NCBI RefSeq assembly: GCF_900111795.1
Contig: NZ_FOJQ01000022.1
Location: forward strand, 1-40,724
DNA from: Anoxybacillus pushchinoensis
GTDB taxonomy: Bacteria; Bacillota; Bacilli; Bacillales; Anoxybacillaceae
Direction: 5' to 3'
DNA length: 40,724 nt
A program made the position numbers and the translations under genes. Position 1 is the first letter of the stretch. Each line of letters starts with the position of its first letter. The notes below the pieces were generated by a model. The model saw nothing but the letters and a program-made list of their open reading frames with translations, was not told where the DNA came from and did not search any database. This document shows, in pieces, positions 1 to 11,239 of the stretch.

Positions 1-312
<312 letters not shown>

Positions 313-378
313 AAGTTTATCTCTAGCTTTTACGCTGCTGTTTTGTTCAGTTTTCAAGGAACATCAAGCACAAAATAT

Positions 379-407
379 ATCATACAAGAGCCCTTTGTTA
401 TTGTCAA
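379..407 (-). promoter_or_regulatory. rrn operon promoter (sigma-A type)
   Basis: On the minus strand, TTGACA (407-402) and TATGAT (384-379) are separated by 17 bp. This is a near-consensus sigma-A promoter aimed at the 16S gene. The leader that follows contains CCTTGAAAACTGAAC, a typical Bacillus pre-16S leader sequence, so the transcript would start about 60 nt before mature 16S. Only one promoter is evident here, whereas many Bacillus rrn operons have tandem P1/P2. Confidence 0.85.
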
Positions 408-436
408 CACTTTTTCTCATGTTTTTTATAAAAAAT

Positions 437-468
437 AAAATGACAACAGCGATGACTGCTGTCATTTT
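437..468 (-). terminator. Terminator after the HD-GYP gene
   Basis: AAAATGAC (437-444) pairs with GTCATTTT (461-468), and an inner CAG/CTG stem continues it. Read on the minus strand, the hairpin overlaps the stop codon of the HD-GYP gene and is followed by ATTTTTTAT. It would insulate the gyrA-side transcript from the rrn promoter whose -35 starts only 30 bp downstream. Confidence 0.7.
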
Positions 469-1547
469 ATAATTTCTTCGATAAATACATCTTTTTCTTC
501 TTTTAGTGAAACAATTTGATTTGTCCCACTTATTTTAATCATCGGATGAGACGGTGAATCTTGCTCGAAAAAGACAATTTCCCCGACCTGCTCGTTTGAT
601 AATTTCACTTTTGCTCCAATCGAAAGGGTCATTAAAAGCGATGCTAACGCTTGAACAACGGAAAGATCAAACTTCCCAAAACAATCTTTATGAATTTGTT
701 CGAACACTTTAAAAAGAGATTGCTTGTTACGGTAAGGACGTTCAGAAATCATCGCATGGTATACATCAGCAACAGCAACAATTTTACTGTAAGGGTGTAT
801 TTTCTCTTCTTTCACATTAAGCAAATACCCGCTTCCATCATTTCTCTCATGATGTTGCAAAATTGCAAGCTTTACCCCTTCTTGTAGCGCTGTAACTTTT
901 TGAACCATTTTATACCCATAAACAGTATGTTGACGCATATCTTTATATTCGGCTGGGGTGAGGGCTGTACTTTTAGTCAGTATTTTCGGATCAACCTTTG
1001 CCATGCCACAATCGCTTAGTAAACCAGCGATGGCTACTTGACAATAGTCACCTTTTGTATATTGTAACTTTTTAGCCAATACACCTGAGAAAAGGCCGAC
1101 CGTTACCGCATGATGAAATAGATATTCTGACTTTGTACAGTAATGGTGAAGAAAGAGCAATTCTTTTTCCGCTTCTAGTACTTTTTCGAATAAAGGCATA
1201 AACATTTTCCGGACTTTTCCGATATCAATAGGTAATCCTGACTGCCAACTTTGAAACATCTGTTTGTATTGCTGAACAGCTTCCAAATATAGCTTCAATA
1301 CGTCTTTATTCTCTGTTGCTTTTGGTTTTGGTACATCCTCTTGAATAATTTCACTCGGACGAAATGTACTCCCGTCGACAAGGACGGATTGCACACGCAC
1401 TTGGGTAACAAGAAATTTTTGTAATACGGTTAACATTTTTTTGTTCAACACCGTATTTTTCGGAATGATCACACGATTTGACTTTCCAATGACATCTTCC
1501 GCTAAAATGCATCCCTCTTGCAATTGGGGTGTTTTTACTAACAACAC
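462..1547 (-). CDS. Degenerate HD-GYP domain protein
   Basis: A 361-aa protein whose C-terminal half (about 140-285) has the HD-GYP fold, a family that hydrolyses cyclic di-GMP. The metal-ligand pattern is only partly kept: H145/H146, H207, H232-H233 and D261 are present. The HD dyad reads Ser178-Asp179, the following HDxGK lysine is missing (GMAK), and GYP reads GYL (240-242). The N-terminal 60 residues resemble the small domain often found before HD-GYP in Firmicutes. No signal peptide or membrane segment is visible. It lies 42 nt after gyrA on the same strand and ends at a terminator, so it may be co-transcribed with gyrA. The GTG start at 1547 is uncertain because the purine-rich GGTGGGGAG is very close, and TTG 1544 is an alternative. 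Catalytic activity is doubtful; a binding or scaffold role is possible. Confidence 0.85.
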   Translation of the reverse strand: MLLVKTPQLQEGCILAEDVIGKSNRVIIPKNTVLNKKMLTVLQKFLVTQVRVQSVLVDGSTFRPSEIIQEDVPKPKATENKDVLKLYLEAVQQYKQMFQSWQSGLPIDIGKVRKMFMPLFEKVLEAEKELLFLHHYCTKSEYLFHHAVTVGLFSGVLAKKLQYTKGDYCQVAIAGLLSDCGMAKVDPKILTKSTALTPAEYKDMRQHTVYGYKMVQKVTALQEGVKLAILQHHERNDGSGYLLNVKEEKIHPYSKIVAVADVYHAMISERPYRNKQSLFKVFEQIHKDCFGKFDLSVVQALASLLMTLSIGAKVKLSNEQVGEIVFFEQDSPSHPMIKISGTNQIVSLKEEKDVFIEEIIK

Positions 1548-1572
1548 ATCTCCCCACCACCTTTGTAGAACC

Positions 1573-1593
1573 GTAGAGGGGAACCCCCTCTAC
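1573..1593 (-). other. Intercistronic hairpin between gyrA and the HD-GYP gene
   Basis: GTAGAGGGG (1573-1581) and CCCCTCTAC (1585-1593) form a perfect 9-bp stem with a 3-nt loop that overlaps the gyrA stop codon (1590-1592). No T-run follows on the minus strand, so it is not a standard terminator. It could protect the gyrA 3' end or reduce read-through into the downstream gene. Confidence 0.5.
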
Positions 1594-4043
1594 TCTTCTT
1601 GCAATAGTTCTTTTTCTTCTTCTTTCGGCACTTTGGCTACTGTTGCCACGTACTCTTGCTCATTGTCTTCATCTAGACGAATAAGTTTCACACCTTGTGT
1701 ATTCCGTCCCATAACAGAAATATCTCCAACTGCTATGCGAATCATTACACCACTTGCAGTCATTAACATGAGATCTTCTTCGCCTGTGACTGTTTTCACG
1801 GCCACGACATCACCATTCTTTTCAGTAATATTGCACGTTTTTATTCCTTTTCCTCCCCGGCCTTGAATGCGATATTCGGAAGCTGGAGTTCGTTTTCCGT
1901 ACCCTTTTTTCGTTACAATTAAAATTTCCTCATTACCGTTTAAACTTTCCATTCCAACAACTTCGTCACCCGGACATAGCGTAATCGCCTTCACACCTGC
2001 AGCTGTTCGTCCCATCGAGCGAACATCCGTTTCAGGAAAACGGATCAACATTCCATTTTTCGTTCCGACGATGATATGTTTATGGCCGTCTGTAAGTTTT
2101 ACGGATATTAACTCATCACCTTCATGCAAATGAATTGCAATTAAACCGTGGTTCCGGATGTTAGCAAATGAAGATAACGGTGATCGTTTAGCAATACCCT
2201 GCTTTGTTGTGAAAAATAAAAACGCATCTTCATGAAATTGTTCGATAGCAATAACTGTATTAATGACTTCATCTTTTTCAATGTTTAATAAGTTAACGAT
2301 TGGAAGACCTTTTGCTGTACGACTAAATTCTGGGATTTCATATCCTTTTGCCTTATATACTTTTCCTTTGTTTGTAAAAAATAAAACGATATCATGTGTA
2401 GATGTAATGACTAGGTGTTCAACGAAATCGTCCTCGTTCGTATTCATTCCTTGAATACCTCGCCCACCTCGTCTCTGGCTCCGATATGTTGAGACAGGGA
2501 GTCTCTTAATGTATCCTCGATGAGTTAGCGTAACAACAATATTTTCACGAGTAATTAAATCTTCGTCATCAATCGTTTCTAAACTACCACTTACAATTTC
2601 CGTGCGACGATGATCATTGAACTTTTCTTTAATTTCAAGCAACTCATCACGAATAATTTGTAACACTTTTTGTTCATCAGCTAAAATAGCCTTTAAACGT
2701 GCGATAAGTCCTAATAACTCAGCATACTCTTGCTCGATTTTTTCACGCTCTAATCCAGTTAAACGTTGCAGGCGCATATCTAAAATAGCTTGCGCTTGTT
2801 TCTCACTTAACTGAAACCTCGTCATTAACCCTTCTTTTGCTACGTCTACTGTGGCAGATTGACGAATAAGCTCAATCACTTCATCTAAATGATCGAGGGC
2901 AATACGTAATCCTTCTAAAATGTGCGCGCGAGCTTCTGCTTTGTTTAATTCAAACTGCGTGCGACGACGGATGACAACTTTTTGATGATTTAAGTAATGT
3001 TGTAAACATTGCTTTAAATTCAACACTTTCGGCTGCCCATCGACGAGCGCAAGCATGTTAATACCAAAGCTCGTTTGTAAAGCGGTTTGTTTATATAAAT
3101 TGTTAAGTACGACATGAGCGCTCACATCTCTTCTCACTTCAATGACGATACGCATGCCGTTTCGATCCGATTCATCACGCAAATCTGTAATGCCATCAAT
3201 TTTCTTTTCGCGTACAAGCTCAGCAATTTTTTCAATCAACTTAGCTTTATTTACTTGATAAGGCAATTCACGGACAATAATCATTTCTTTTCCGTTTTCT
3301 TTTTGTTCAATCTCCGCTTTTGCACGTAACGTAATTGAACCTCGACCTGTTTCATACGCTTTCCGAATGCCGCTTCTTCCAATAATTTGAGCACCTGTCG
3401 GAAAATCTGGACCCGGCAAGTACTCCATCAGTTCAGCAACAGTCATGTCCGGGTCTTTCATAAGCTCTAATAAAGCGTCAATAACCTCCCCAAGTTGGTG
3501 AGGTGGAATGTTTGTCGCCATTCCAACTGCAATGCCCGAAGACCCATTTACAAGTAAATTTGGAAAGCGAGCTGGCAAAACGATTGGTTCACGTTCTGAA
3601 CCGTCGTAGTTATCTTGATAGTCGATCGTCTCCTTGTTAATATCACGCAACAACTCCATCGAAATCTTCGACATTCTCGCCTCTGTATAACGCATAGCTG
3701 CTGCGGCATCCCCATCGATCGACCCGAAGTTTCCATGGCCATCAACGAGCATATATCGATAGTTAAAATCTTGAGCCATCCGCACCATCGTATCGTATAC
3801 TGCTGCATCACCGTGCGGATGATACTTTCCGATAACTTCACCAACAATGCGTGCTGACTTTTTATAAGGCTTGTCTGCCGTCATCCCTAAATCGTGCATC
3901 GCATATAAAATGCGACGATGTACCGGCTTGAGCCCATCACGCACATCTGGAAGTGCGCGCGATACGATGACGCTCATAGCATAGTCAAGAAACGATGCAC
4001 GCATTTCTTGACTAATGCTTATTTCTTTTACCCGTTCAGACAT
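1590..4043 (-). CDS. gyrA: DNA gyrase subunit A
   Basis: An 817-aa protein matching GyrA over its full length. With GyrB it forms the A2B2 topoisomerase that introduces negative supercoils. The breakage-reunion domain has the catalytic tyrosine in [11 protein letters not shown] (Tyr119 by count). The GyrA box QRRGGRG, needed for DNA wrapping, is present near residue 525, followed by six-bladed beta-pinwheel repeats and an acidic tail. The quinolone-determining segment reads [10 protein letters not shown], with Ala80 where E. coli has Ser83; Asp84 corresponds to Asp87. It follows gyrB by 71 nt and has a good ribosome site (GGGAGG) upstream of the ATG. Transcription is with the replication fork. 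Confidence 0.99.
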   Translation of the reverse strand: MSERVKEISISQEMRASFLDYAMSVIVSRALPDVRDGLKPVHRRILYAMHDLGMTADKPYKKSARIVGEVIGKYHPHGDAAVYDTMVRMAQDFNYRYMLVDGHGNFGSIDGDAAAAMRYTEARMSKISMELLRDINKETIDYQDNYDGSEREPIVLPARFPNLLVNGSSGIAVGMATNIPPHQLGEVIDALLELMKDPDMTVAELMEYLPGPDFPTGAQIIGRSGIRKAYETGRGSITLRAKAEIEQKENGKEMIIVRELPYQVNKAKLIEKIAELVREKKIDGITDLRDESDRNGMRIVIEVRRDVSAHVVLNNLYKQTALQTSFGINMLALVDGQPKVLNLKQCLQHYLNHQKVVIRRRTQFELNKAEARAHILEGLRIALDHLDEVIELIRQSATVDVAKEGLMTRFQLSEKQAQAILDMRLQRLTGLEREKIEQEYAELLGLIARLKAILADEQKVLQIIRDELLEIKEKFNDHRRTEIVSGSLETIDDEDLITRENIVVTLTHRGYIKRLPVSTYRSQRRGGRGIQGMNTNEDDFVEHLVITSTHDIVLFFTNKGKVYKAKGYEIPEFSRTAKGLPIVNLLNIEKDEVINTVIAIEQFHEDAFLFFTTKQGIAKRSPLSSFANIRNHGLIAIHLHEGDELISVKLTDGHKHIIVGTKNGMLIRFPETDVRSMGRTAAGVKAITLCPGDEVVGMESLNGNEEILIVTKKGYGKRTPASEYRIQGRGGKGIKTCNITEKNGDVVAVKTVTGEEDLMLMTASGVMIRIAVGDISVMGRNTQGVKLIRLDEDNEQEYVATVAKVPKEEEKELLQEE

Positions 4044-4085
4044 ATAGCAACAAACCTCCCTTACTTAACAAATAAAGAAAACAGG

Positions 4086-4107
4086 GGAGGGTGAATAAAC
4101 ACTCTCC
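4086..4107 (-). terminator. Possible attenuator between gyrB and gyrA
   Basis: On the minus strand, GGAGAGTG pairs with CACCCTCC (one mismatch) around a 6-nt loop, just after the gyrB stop. It is followed by CCTGTTTTCTTT. The stem is imperfect and the T-run is broken, so partial read-through into gyrA is expected. Confidence 0.35.
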
Positions 4108-4114
4108 AACATGT

Positions 4115-6043
<1,929 letters not shown>

Positions 6044-6091
6044 TCACCTACGCTTTCCTTTTCGAACAATATGTTCGAGTTTTATGAACGA

Positions 6092-7207
6092 CTAGCGTTT
6101 TATCATTTGCCCTGATATGACTTCATACACATCCGCATCTTGAATAACGCGGTGCTCAATTCCATCGATGCTCGTTGTTGTGACAAATGTTTGAACTTTC
6201 CCTTGTATAGCATCTAGCAAATGCGTTTGGCGGAAATCATCGAGCTCCGATAGTACATCATCGAGCAAAAGAATTGGATACTCACCGATCTCCGAAAAAA
6301 TTAAATCAATTTCAGCTAACTTTAATGAAAGAGCTGCCGTTCGTTGTTGACCTTGTGAACCAAACGTCTGCACATCTTTTTCGTTGATTGTAAACGATAA
6401 ATCATCCCGATGTGGTCCGATAAGTGTTGTGCCTCGTTCTATTTCTTTTGTTTTTATTTTTGTGAATTTGTCGTTATACGCTTCTACTATTCTCGACAAT
6501 TGTTGTTTATCTAATACATCAATGGACGGACGATAATGAATGGCTAACTGTTCGTTCCCTCGACTAATTTCGGCATGAATCGGTTTTGCCCATGTTTGTA
6601 GTAATTCGATAAATTCATATCTTTTCAGAGTAATTTTAGCAGCGAGCTGAACAAGCTGTTCTGTAAGCACATCGAGGAATGTTTCGTCCGTCTGCTTTTT
6701 TGACTGAAGTAGCTTTAAATATTGATTTCTTTGTTGTAACACTTTTTGATATTGTGCAAGCTCGTGCATATACATAGGCGATACTTGACCGATTTCCATG
6801 TCGATAAAGCGCCTTCGAATTTGTGGGCTTCCTTTTACAAGATTTAAATCTTCCGGAGCAAACATAACAACATTCATATGTCCAACATAACTGCTCAACT
6901 TTGCTTGTTCAATATAATTTAGTCTCGCCTTTTTCCCTTTTTTTGATAGTATCAACTGTAAAAAAGTTGAACCGTTTTTCTTTCCTACTCTACCTTCTAT
7001 TTTAGCATAATCTTCGTCCCAACGAATTAAATCTTTATCGTTCGTCGTCCGATGCGATTTCGCCATCGCTAACACATAAATAGACTCCATAACGTTTGTT
7101 TTTCCTTGGGCATTCTCCCCCAAAATGACATTTACTTTATTTTTAAATTGCCAATCACCTTGCTCATAGTTTCGGTAATTTCTTAAAGTTAACTGTTCTA
7201 AAAACAA
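6092..7207 (-). CDS. recF: DNA replication and repair protein RecF
   Basis: RecF is an SMC-like ATPase that helps load RecA at gaps, with RecO and RecR. Visible motifs are Walker A GENAQGKT, the ABC signature QGQQRTAAL and Walker [13 protein letters not shown]. The chosen start is TTG 7207, because it gives [14 protein letters not shown] aligned with other RecF proteins and has AAAGGTGG upstream. That yields 371 aa, near the 370 aa of B. subtilis. An in-frame GTG at 7219 would add four residues. The gene sits 14 nt after yaaA and is probably co-transcribed with it and gyrB. Confidence 0.97.
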   Translation of the reverse strand: MFLEQLTLRNYRNYEQGDWQFKNKVNVILGENAQGKTNVMESIYVLAMAKSHRTTNDKDLIRWDEDYAKIEGRVGKKNGSTFLQLILSKKGKKARLNYIEQAKLSSYVGHMNVVMFAPEDLNLVKGSPQIRRRFIDMEIGQVSPMYMHELAQYQKVLQQRNQYLKLLQSKKQTDETFLDVLTEQLVQLAAKITLKRYEFIELLQTWAKPIHAEISRGNEQLAIHYRPSIDVLDKQQLSRIVEAYNDKFTKIKTKEIERGTTLIGPHRDDLSFTINEKDVQTFGSQGQQRTAALSLKLAEIDLIFSEIGEYPILLLDDVLSELDDFRQTHLLDAIQGKVQTFVTTTSIDGIEHRVIQDADVYEVISGQMIKR

Positions 7208-7221
7208 AGGTGCCCCCACCT

Positions 7222-7434
7222 TTATGAACGAATCGTAAATGTACCGATTGTTTCAATATCAACAACGTCCCCGACTTTCAACTTGCGACCGCGACGTTGT
7301 TCCCGTTCACCGTTAACAAATACATCGTTTGTTTGTAAAAACCATTTCGCCATGCCACCTGTTGAAATGACATTCGCTAATTTCAAAAATTGTCCAAGCG
7401 TAATTGTTTCTGTTGCAATTTTTATTTCTTTCAT
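7222..7434 (-). CDS. yaaA: S4-domain RNA-binding protein YaaA
   Basis: A 70-aa protein consisting almost entirely of an S4 RNA-binding fold ([17 protein letters not shown], then [17 protein letters not shown]). This small gene is conserved between dnaN and recF in Bacillaceae. In B. subtilis it has been linked to large-subunit ribosome assembly. The ribosome site is weak (GTGAGCGGATG). A TACAAT sequence about 60 nt upstream could be a -10 element, but no good -35 is visible. Confidence 0.93.
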   Translation of the reverse strand: MKEIKIATETITLGQFLKLANVISTGGMAKWFLQTNDVFVNGEREQRRGRKLKVGDVVDIETIGTFTIRS

Positions 7435-7506
7435 TCATCATCCGCTCACTTTCCATAAAAAGTGTCCATTCCTTCATTGTACTAAAAAATAGGGATTAAG
7501 AAAAGG

Positions 7507-7533
7507 AAAGCTGCTAGTCTGTCTAGCAGCTTT
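7507..7533 (-). terminator. dnaA-dnaN operon terminator
   Basis: AAAGCTGCTAG (7507-7517) pairs perfectly with CTAGCAGCTTT (7523-7533) around a 5-nt loop. On the minus strand it overlaps the dnaN stop and is followed by CCTTTTCTT. It separates dnaN from the yaaA-recF-gyrB transcript. Confidence 0.8.
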
Positions 7534-8668
7534 AGTATGTGCGCACAGGCAAAATTAACTGAAGCATCGAATCATCATGGAGCGGGCGAATCAAAAATGG
7601 TCGCATCGCACCAGTAAAACTAATTTTAATCTCTGTTTCTTCTAACGCTTTTAATGAGTCCATCATATATTTAGCACTGAAAGAGATTTTTAGATCTTCA
7701 CCTTCTAGTTGTTCACATTGTACTTCCTCTACCACTTTTCCGATTTCCGGTGAGTTCGAAGAAATTTCAACGACTTTTCCAGGTAACGTTGCTAAACGGA
7801 CGACATTGTTTCTTCCTTCACGCGCTAGTAGCGACGCCCGGTCGATCGCTTGTAAAAACTCTTTTGTTTTTACAATCATATCCGTTTGGCTGTCTGTAGG
7901 AATAAGCCGCGATGTGTCCGGATAGTTTCCGTCTAGTAACCGTGAGAAAAATAGTAAATGTTTCGTTTTGAATAATACTTGATTTTCAGTTACAACGATG
8001 TGAACAAGTTCATTTGTTTCCTCGAGAATTTTATTTAATTCATTTAAGCTTTTTCCAGGAATAACGATGTTGTAATGTGCTTCGGTCTCGGTTTCCACTT
8101 TCGCTTTTCGCATAGCTAGCCGGTGACTATCTGTTGCAATACACGTTAACTCATTGTTTTCGATCCGCCAGTTTACACCTGTTAAGATTGGTCGTGTTTC
8201 TGAGGTGGACACAGCAAAGACCGTTTGACGAATGACATGTTTCAACAAATCAGCTGGTATTTTAAACATATTTTCCTCTTGAATTTGCGGCAAGCGTGGA
8301 TATTCTTCTGGATCTAATCCATTCAAATGAAACTCTGTTTTTCCTGAACGAATTGTTGTAACAAATTGATCTTTTACTTCAATTTCTACTGCTTCTTTTG
8401 GTAATTTGCGAACAATCTCGCTAAAAAAACGGGCTTGTAATACGACACTTCCTTGTTTAATGACATCGACAATCATTCGATCTTCTTCCTCTGCAGGGAT
8501 AAATGACTCAATAGAAATGTCTGAATCACTTCCTGTCAATGTGACACCATGTTGGGAAGCAACAACTTTAATTCCAGTTAAAATAGGAATTGTTGTTCGA
8601 GATGATACGGCTTTCATAACATCTTGTACACTTCTCACTAAATGATCGCGATCGATAATAACTTTCAC
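7532..8668 (-). CDS. dnaN: DNA polymerase III sliding clamp (beta subunit)
   Basis: A 378-aa beta clamp, matching B. subtilis DnaN in length and over all three clamp domains; it ends with LILPVRTY. It forms the ring dimer that tethers replicative polymerase to DNA. The GTG start at 8668 is set by AGGGAGG eight bases upstream and by the MKVIID-type N terminus. It follows dnaA after 157 nt that contain part of oriC, and ends at a strong terminator. Confidence 0.98.
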   Translation of the reverse strand: MKVIIDRDHLVRSVQDVMKAVSSRTTIPILTGIKVVASQHGVTLTGSDSDISIESFIPAEEEDRMIVDVIKQGSVVLQARFFSEIVRKLPKEAVEIEVKDQFVTTIRSGKTEFHLNGLDPEEYPRLPQIQEENMFKIPADLLKHVIRQTVFAVSTSETRPILTGVNWRIENNELTCIATDSHRLAMRKAKVETETEAHYNIVIPGKSLNELNKILEETNELVHIVVTENQVLFKTKHLLFFSRLLDGNYPDTSRLIPTDSQTDMIVKTKEFLQAIDRASLLAREGRNNVVRLATLPGKVVEISSNSPEIGKVVEEVQCEQLEGEDLKISFSAKYMMDSLKALEETEIKISFTGAMRPFLIRPLHDDSMLQLILPVRTY

Positions 8669-8825
8669 AAGGAAAACCTCCCTAAAATTTATTTATTATT
8701 TTTTTAAAAAACTATTAATCGTAGTACTAGGCGCTGTGATTATGTGGATAAGTGAATAAAACAAAGGAAGCACAGGCTATCCACATGTGGACAGTCTGTG
8801 CACAAATGAAACAAAGTTATTCACA
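8669..8825. other. oriC: oriC, dnaA-dnaN part with DnaA boxes and unwinding element
   Basis: Going from dnaA to dnaN, the DnaA boxes are: 8817-8825 (TTATTCACA on plus), a back-to-back pair at 8777-8785 (CTATCCACA) and 8786-8794 (TGTGGACAG), and a perfect box at 8743-8751 (TGTGGATAA on plus). Next is a short GC-rich patch. On the minus strand this is followed by TAG TAC TAC GAT TAA TAG (8729-8712), which resembles the DnaA-trio element, and then an A/T-only tract at about 8690-8711. This matches the layout of the B. subtilis unwinding region, so strand opening probably starts here. The trio reading is my inference. Confidence 0.85.
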
Positions 8826-10169
8826 TTATTTCAGTTTCTCCATAATTTCCTTCAACTGTTTTTGTAGTTGAACGTCTGTTTGAATGAGAGATGAGATTTT
8901 TTCATGTGCATGAATGACAGTTGTATGGTCGCGTCCACCAAATTCTTCACCAATTTTCGGAAGTGAACAGTCCGTCAGTTCACGTGAAAGATACATCGCA
9001 ATTTGGCGCGGAAAAGCAACAGATTTTGTTCGTTTTTTTGCCTTAAAATCCTCAAGTTTCACGTTAAAATGTTCGCCAACGACACGCTGAATGTCTTGAA
9101 TGGTAATCACTTTTGGCTTAGAACTTGGAATAATGTCTTTTAACGCCTCTGCTGCTAAGTCAGCGTTAATTTCTTTGTTGATTAAGGAAGAGTAAGCAAC
9201 AACGCGAATGAGCGCTCCTTCTAATTCACGAATGTTTGAATCAATTTGATTAGCAATATACAACATCACCTCGTTCGGTATATCGAATCCTTCCGCTTTT
9301 GCTTTCTTGCGCAAAATAGCAATTCTCGTTTCCAAGTCGGGAGGAGTGATGTCTGTAATCAAGCCCCATTCAAAACGAGAACGAAGGCGATCTTCTAACG
9401 TCGGAATTTCTTTTGGAGGTCGGTCGCTTGATATGACAATTTGCTTACTTTCTTCATGTAGTGTATTGAACGTATGGAAAAATTCTTCTTGCGTTTGTTC
9501 TTTTCCAGCTAGAAATTGAATATCATCTATTAACAGCACGTCCACGTTGCGATATTTGTTGCGAAAATCATCTGGTCGGTTATCGCGAATGGCGTTAATA
9601 AATTCGTTTGTGAACTTTTCAGAAGATAAATATACAACTTTCGCTGACGGATTATGTTCAAGAACGTAATGACCGATCGCATGCATGAGGTGCGTCTTGC
9701 CTAGGCCTACACCACCGTAAATGAAAAGGGGGTTGTATGCTTTGGCCGGAGCTTCCGCTACTGCTAGAGAGGCAGCATGGGCAAAGCGGTTTCCGGATCC
9801 AATGACAAATGTATCAAACGTATATTTTGGATTGAGCATACTTTGTGGGAATTCTGTTTGTTCATCATCGTGTTTTCGCGGTTTACTTGTTGGTTTTACA
9901 TCAAATTCTTCCGATGTTTGATCGTTAGGAATCGTGCATTTGATTTTTAATTCTTCCCCGATAATATCATAGAGCGTTTGTTCAATAAGCCGAGTGTAGC
10001 GCGATTCGAGCCAGTCCTTCGTGAATTCGTTTGGAACGGTAATAATAAGTATGTCGCCTTTTAGCGAATGAGCCGTTGTCGATTTCAGCCATGTCTCGAA
10101 ACTAGGCTTGCTAATTTTTTTCTCAATTTCTGCTAACGCTTTATTCCATAAATCTGAAATGTTTTCCAC
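8826..10169 (-). CDS. dnaA: Chromosomal replication initiator DnaA
   Basis: A 447-aa initiator ATPase. Domain I (about 1-80) starts [13 protein letters not shown] variable linker ends near [13 protein letters not shown]. The AAA+ domain has Walker [10 protein letters not shown] and Walker [10 protein letters not shown]. The C-terminal helix-turn-helix contains [15 protein letters not shown], the DnaA-box reader. The start is GTG 10169, chosen because it aligns with the B. subtilis start and has AAGGAGGG upstream. A longer in-frame TTG at 10214 has no ribosome site. The gene lies between the two halves of oriC, so autoregulation through the upstream boxes is likely. Confidence 0.99.
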   Translation of the reverse strand: MENISDLWNKALAEIEKKISKPSFETWLKSTTAHSLKGDILIITVPNEFTKDWLESRYTRLIEQTLYDIIGEELKIKCTIPNDQTSEEFDVKPTSKPRKHDDEQTEFPQSMLNPKYTFDTFVIGSGNRFAHAASLAVAEAPAKAYNPLFIYGGVGLGKTHLMHAIGHYVLEHNPSAKVVYLSSEKFTNEFINAIRDNRPDDFRNKYRNVDVLLIDDIQFLAGKEQTQEEFFHTFNTLHEESKQIVISSDRPPKEIPTLEDRLRSRFEWGLITDITPPDLETRIAILRKKAKAEGFDIPNEVMLYIANQIDSNIRELEGALIRVVAYSSLINKEINADLAAEALKDIIPSSKPKVITIQDIQRVVGEHFNVKLEDFKAKKRTKSVAFPRQIAMYLSRELTDCSLPKIGEEFGGRDHTTVIHAHEKISSLIQTDVQLQKQLKEIMEKLK

Positions 10170-10255
10170 GCCGCTCTCCCTCCTTCTCCGCGCGGGTGTA
10201 TAACTTTTGTACAATGTTGTCTATAAAAAAACTTTTTTCGACAGTTTTCACCGAT

Positions 10256-10517
10256 TGTGGACAAATATTTACACATAATGTGGACGAAACTGTCCACACA
10301 TTATCCACATTTTGTGGATAATGAAAAATGATTATTGAACTATCCAGAGTAAAAACAAAAATATAATAGCAAATAAATTCTTATGTTGCAATGGTTTTGA
10401 AAAATTATCCACAAAACAAAAAAGATGTGAAAATTTTTTATCCACAAAGTTATAAGATGTGAAAAACTTGTCGATAAATGTTGTGGATACAAAAAAACGA
10501 CAAAAATTTTATCCACA
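10256..10517. other. oriC: oriC, DnaA-box array upstream of dnaA
   Basis: Within 262 bp there are five perfect nonamers: TTATCCACA at 10301-10309, 10405-10413, 10438-10446 and 10509-10517, and TGTGGATAA at 10313-10321. One-mismatch boxes are at 10256-10264, 10290-10298 and 10482-10490, and a weaker TGTGGACGA is at 10279-10287. The boxes face both ways and fall into two groups (10256-10321 and 10405-10517) with an AT-rich gap between. No gene is present from 10170 to 10636. By analogy with B. subtilis incA/incB, this array contributes to initiator loading and dnaA control. Confidence 0.92.
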
Positions 10518-10560
10518 GTAATAATCACAGGATCGTCAAAAAAAGATACTCCCGGAGTAG

Positions 10561-10590
10561 TTGACATTTCTCTTAATTTCTCACTATAAT
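10561..10590 (+). promoter_or_regulatory. rpmH promoter
   Basis: TTGACA (10561-10566) and TATAAT (10585-10590) are separated by 18 bp, both perfect consensus. Transcription would start near 10598, about 40 nt before the rpmH ATG, which has the strong ribosome site AGGGAGGTG. Confidence 0.88.
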
Positions 10591-10609
10591 TAGAAAGACT
10601 GTCTTTTAA

Positions 10610-10770
<161 letters not shown>

Positions 10771-10771
<1 letters not shown>

Positions 10772-10798
10772 GCCACTGAACGATCAGTGGTCTTTTTT
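10771..10798 (+). terminator. Terminator/attenuator between rpmH and rnpA
   Basis: GGCCACTGA (10771-10779) and TCAGTGGTC (10784-10792) form a stem with a 4-nt ACGA loop, followed by TTTTTT (10793-10798). It begins at the last base of the rpmH stop codon. It would let L34 be made in large excess over RnpA, with read-through supplying rnpA. Confidence 0.8.
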
Positions 10799-10834
10799 CT
10801 AACGGGAGTTACGATCGAGGTGTTATTGGAGCAC

Positions 10835-11173
10835 ATGAAAAAAAAATATCGCATTAAAAAAAATGACGAATTTCAAGAAGTGTTTAAAAAAGGTAAATCG
10901 GTAGCGAACCGACAGTTTGTCATATACGTTCTAGATAGGCCTGAACAATCGTATTTCCGCATCGGCTTATCCGTTAGCAAAAAAATTGGGAAAGCGGTCG
11001 TGCGAAATCGGGTGAAGCGCTATATTCGCCAAGTATTTCAGGAAGAACGTGATCGAATTCAAGTTGGAAAAGATTATGTGATCATCGCGCGAGTGCCGGT
11101 AGCTACAATGGAGTATGAAGAGGTGAGAAAAAGCTTATTGCACGTCTTGAGACGGGCGAACGCTTTTTATTAA
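10835..11173 (+). CDS. rnpA: Ribonuclease P protein component
   Basis: A 112-aa basic protein that assists the RNase P RNA in maturing tRNA 5' ends. The family signature [14 protein letters not shown] is present, along with the usual N terminus [13 protein letters not shown]. The ATG at 10835 follows a short TTGGAG ribosome site; in-frame upstream codons would add residues not typical of RnpA. It lies downstream of the rpmH attenuator and 66 nt upstream of yidC, the standard order at Bacillus origins. Confidence 0.96.
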   Translation: MKKKYRIKKNDEFQEVFKKGKSVANRQFVIYVLDRPEQSYFRIGLSVSKKIGKAVVRNRVKRYIRQVFQEERDRIQVGKDYVIIARVPVATMEYEEVRKSLLHVLRRANAFY

Positions 11174-11239
11174 ACGTTGAGTTGATTATATGTTAAAATG
11201 TTGTGAGGAATGCATTTACAGAGTAGGGAGGAAGAACGA

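Noticed and set aside
8977-8992. CAGTTCACGTGAAAGA inside dnaA, parS-like
   Set aside because: Four mismatches to the parS consensus; only the CACGTGAAA core is shared, so it is probably coding coincidence.
10170-10214. Longer DnaA N terminus from TTG 10214
   Set aside because: No ribosome site and no similarity to DnaA; GTG 10169 with AAGGAGGG matches the family start.
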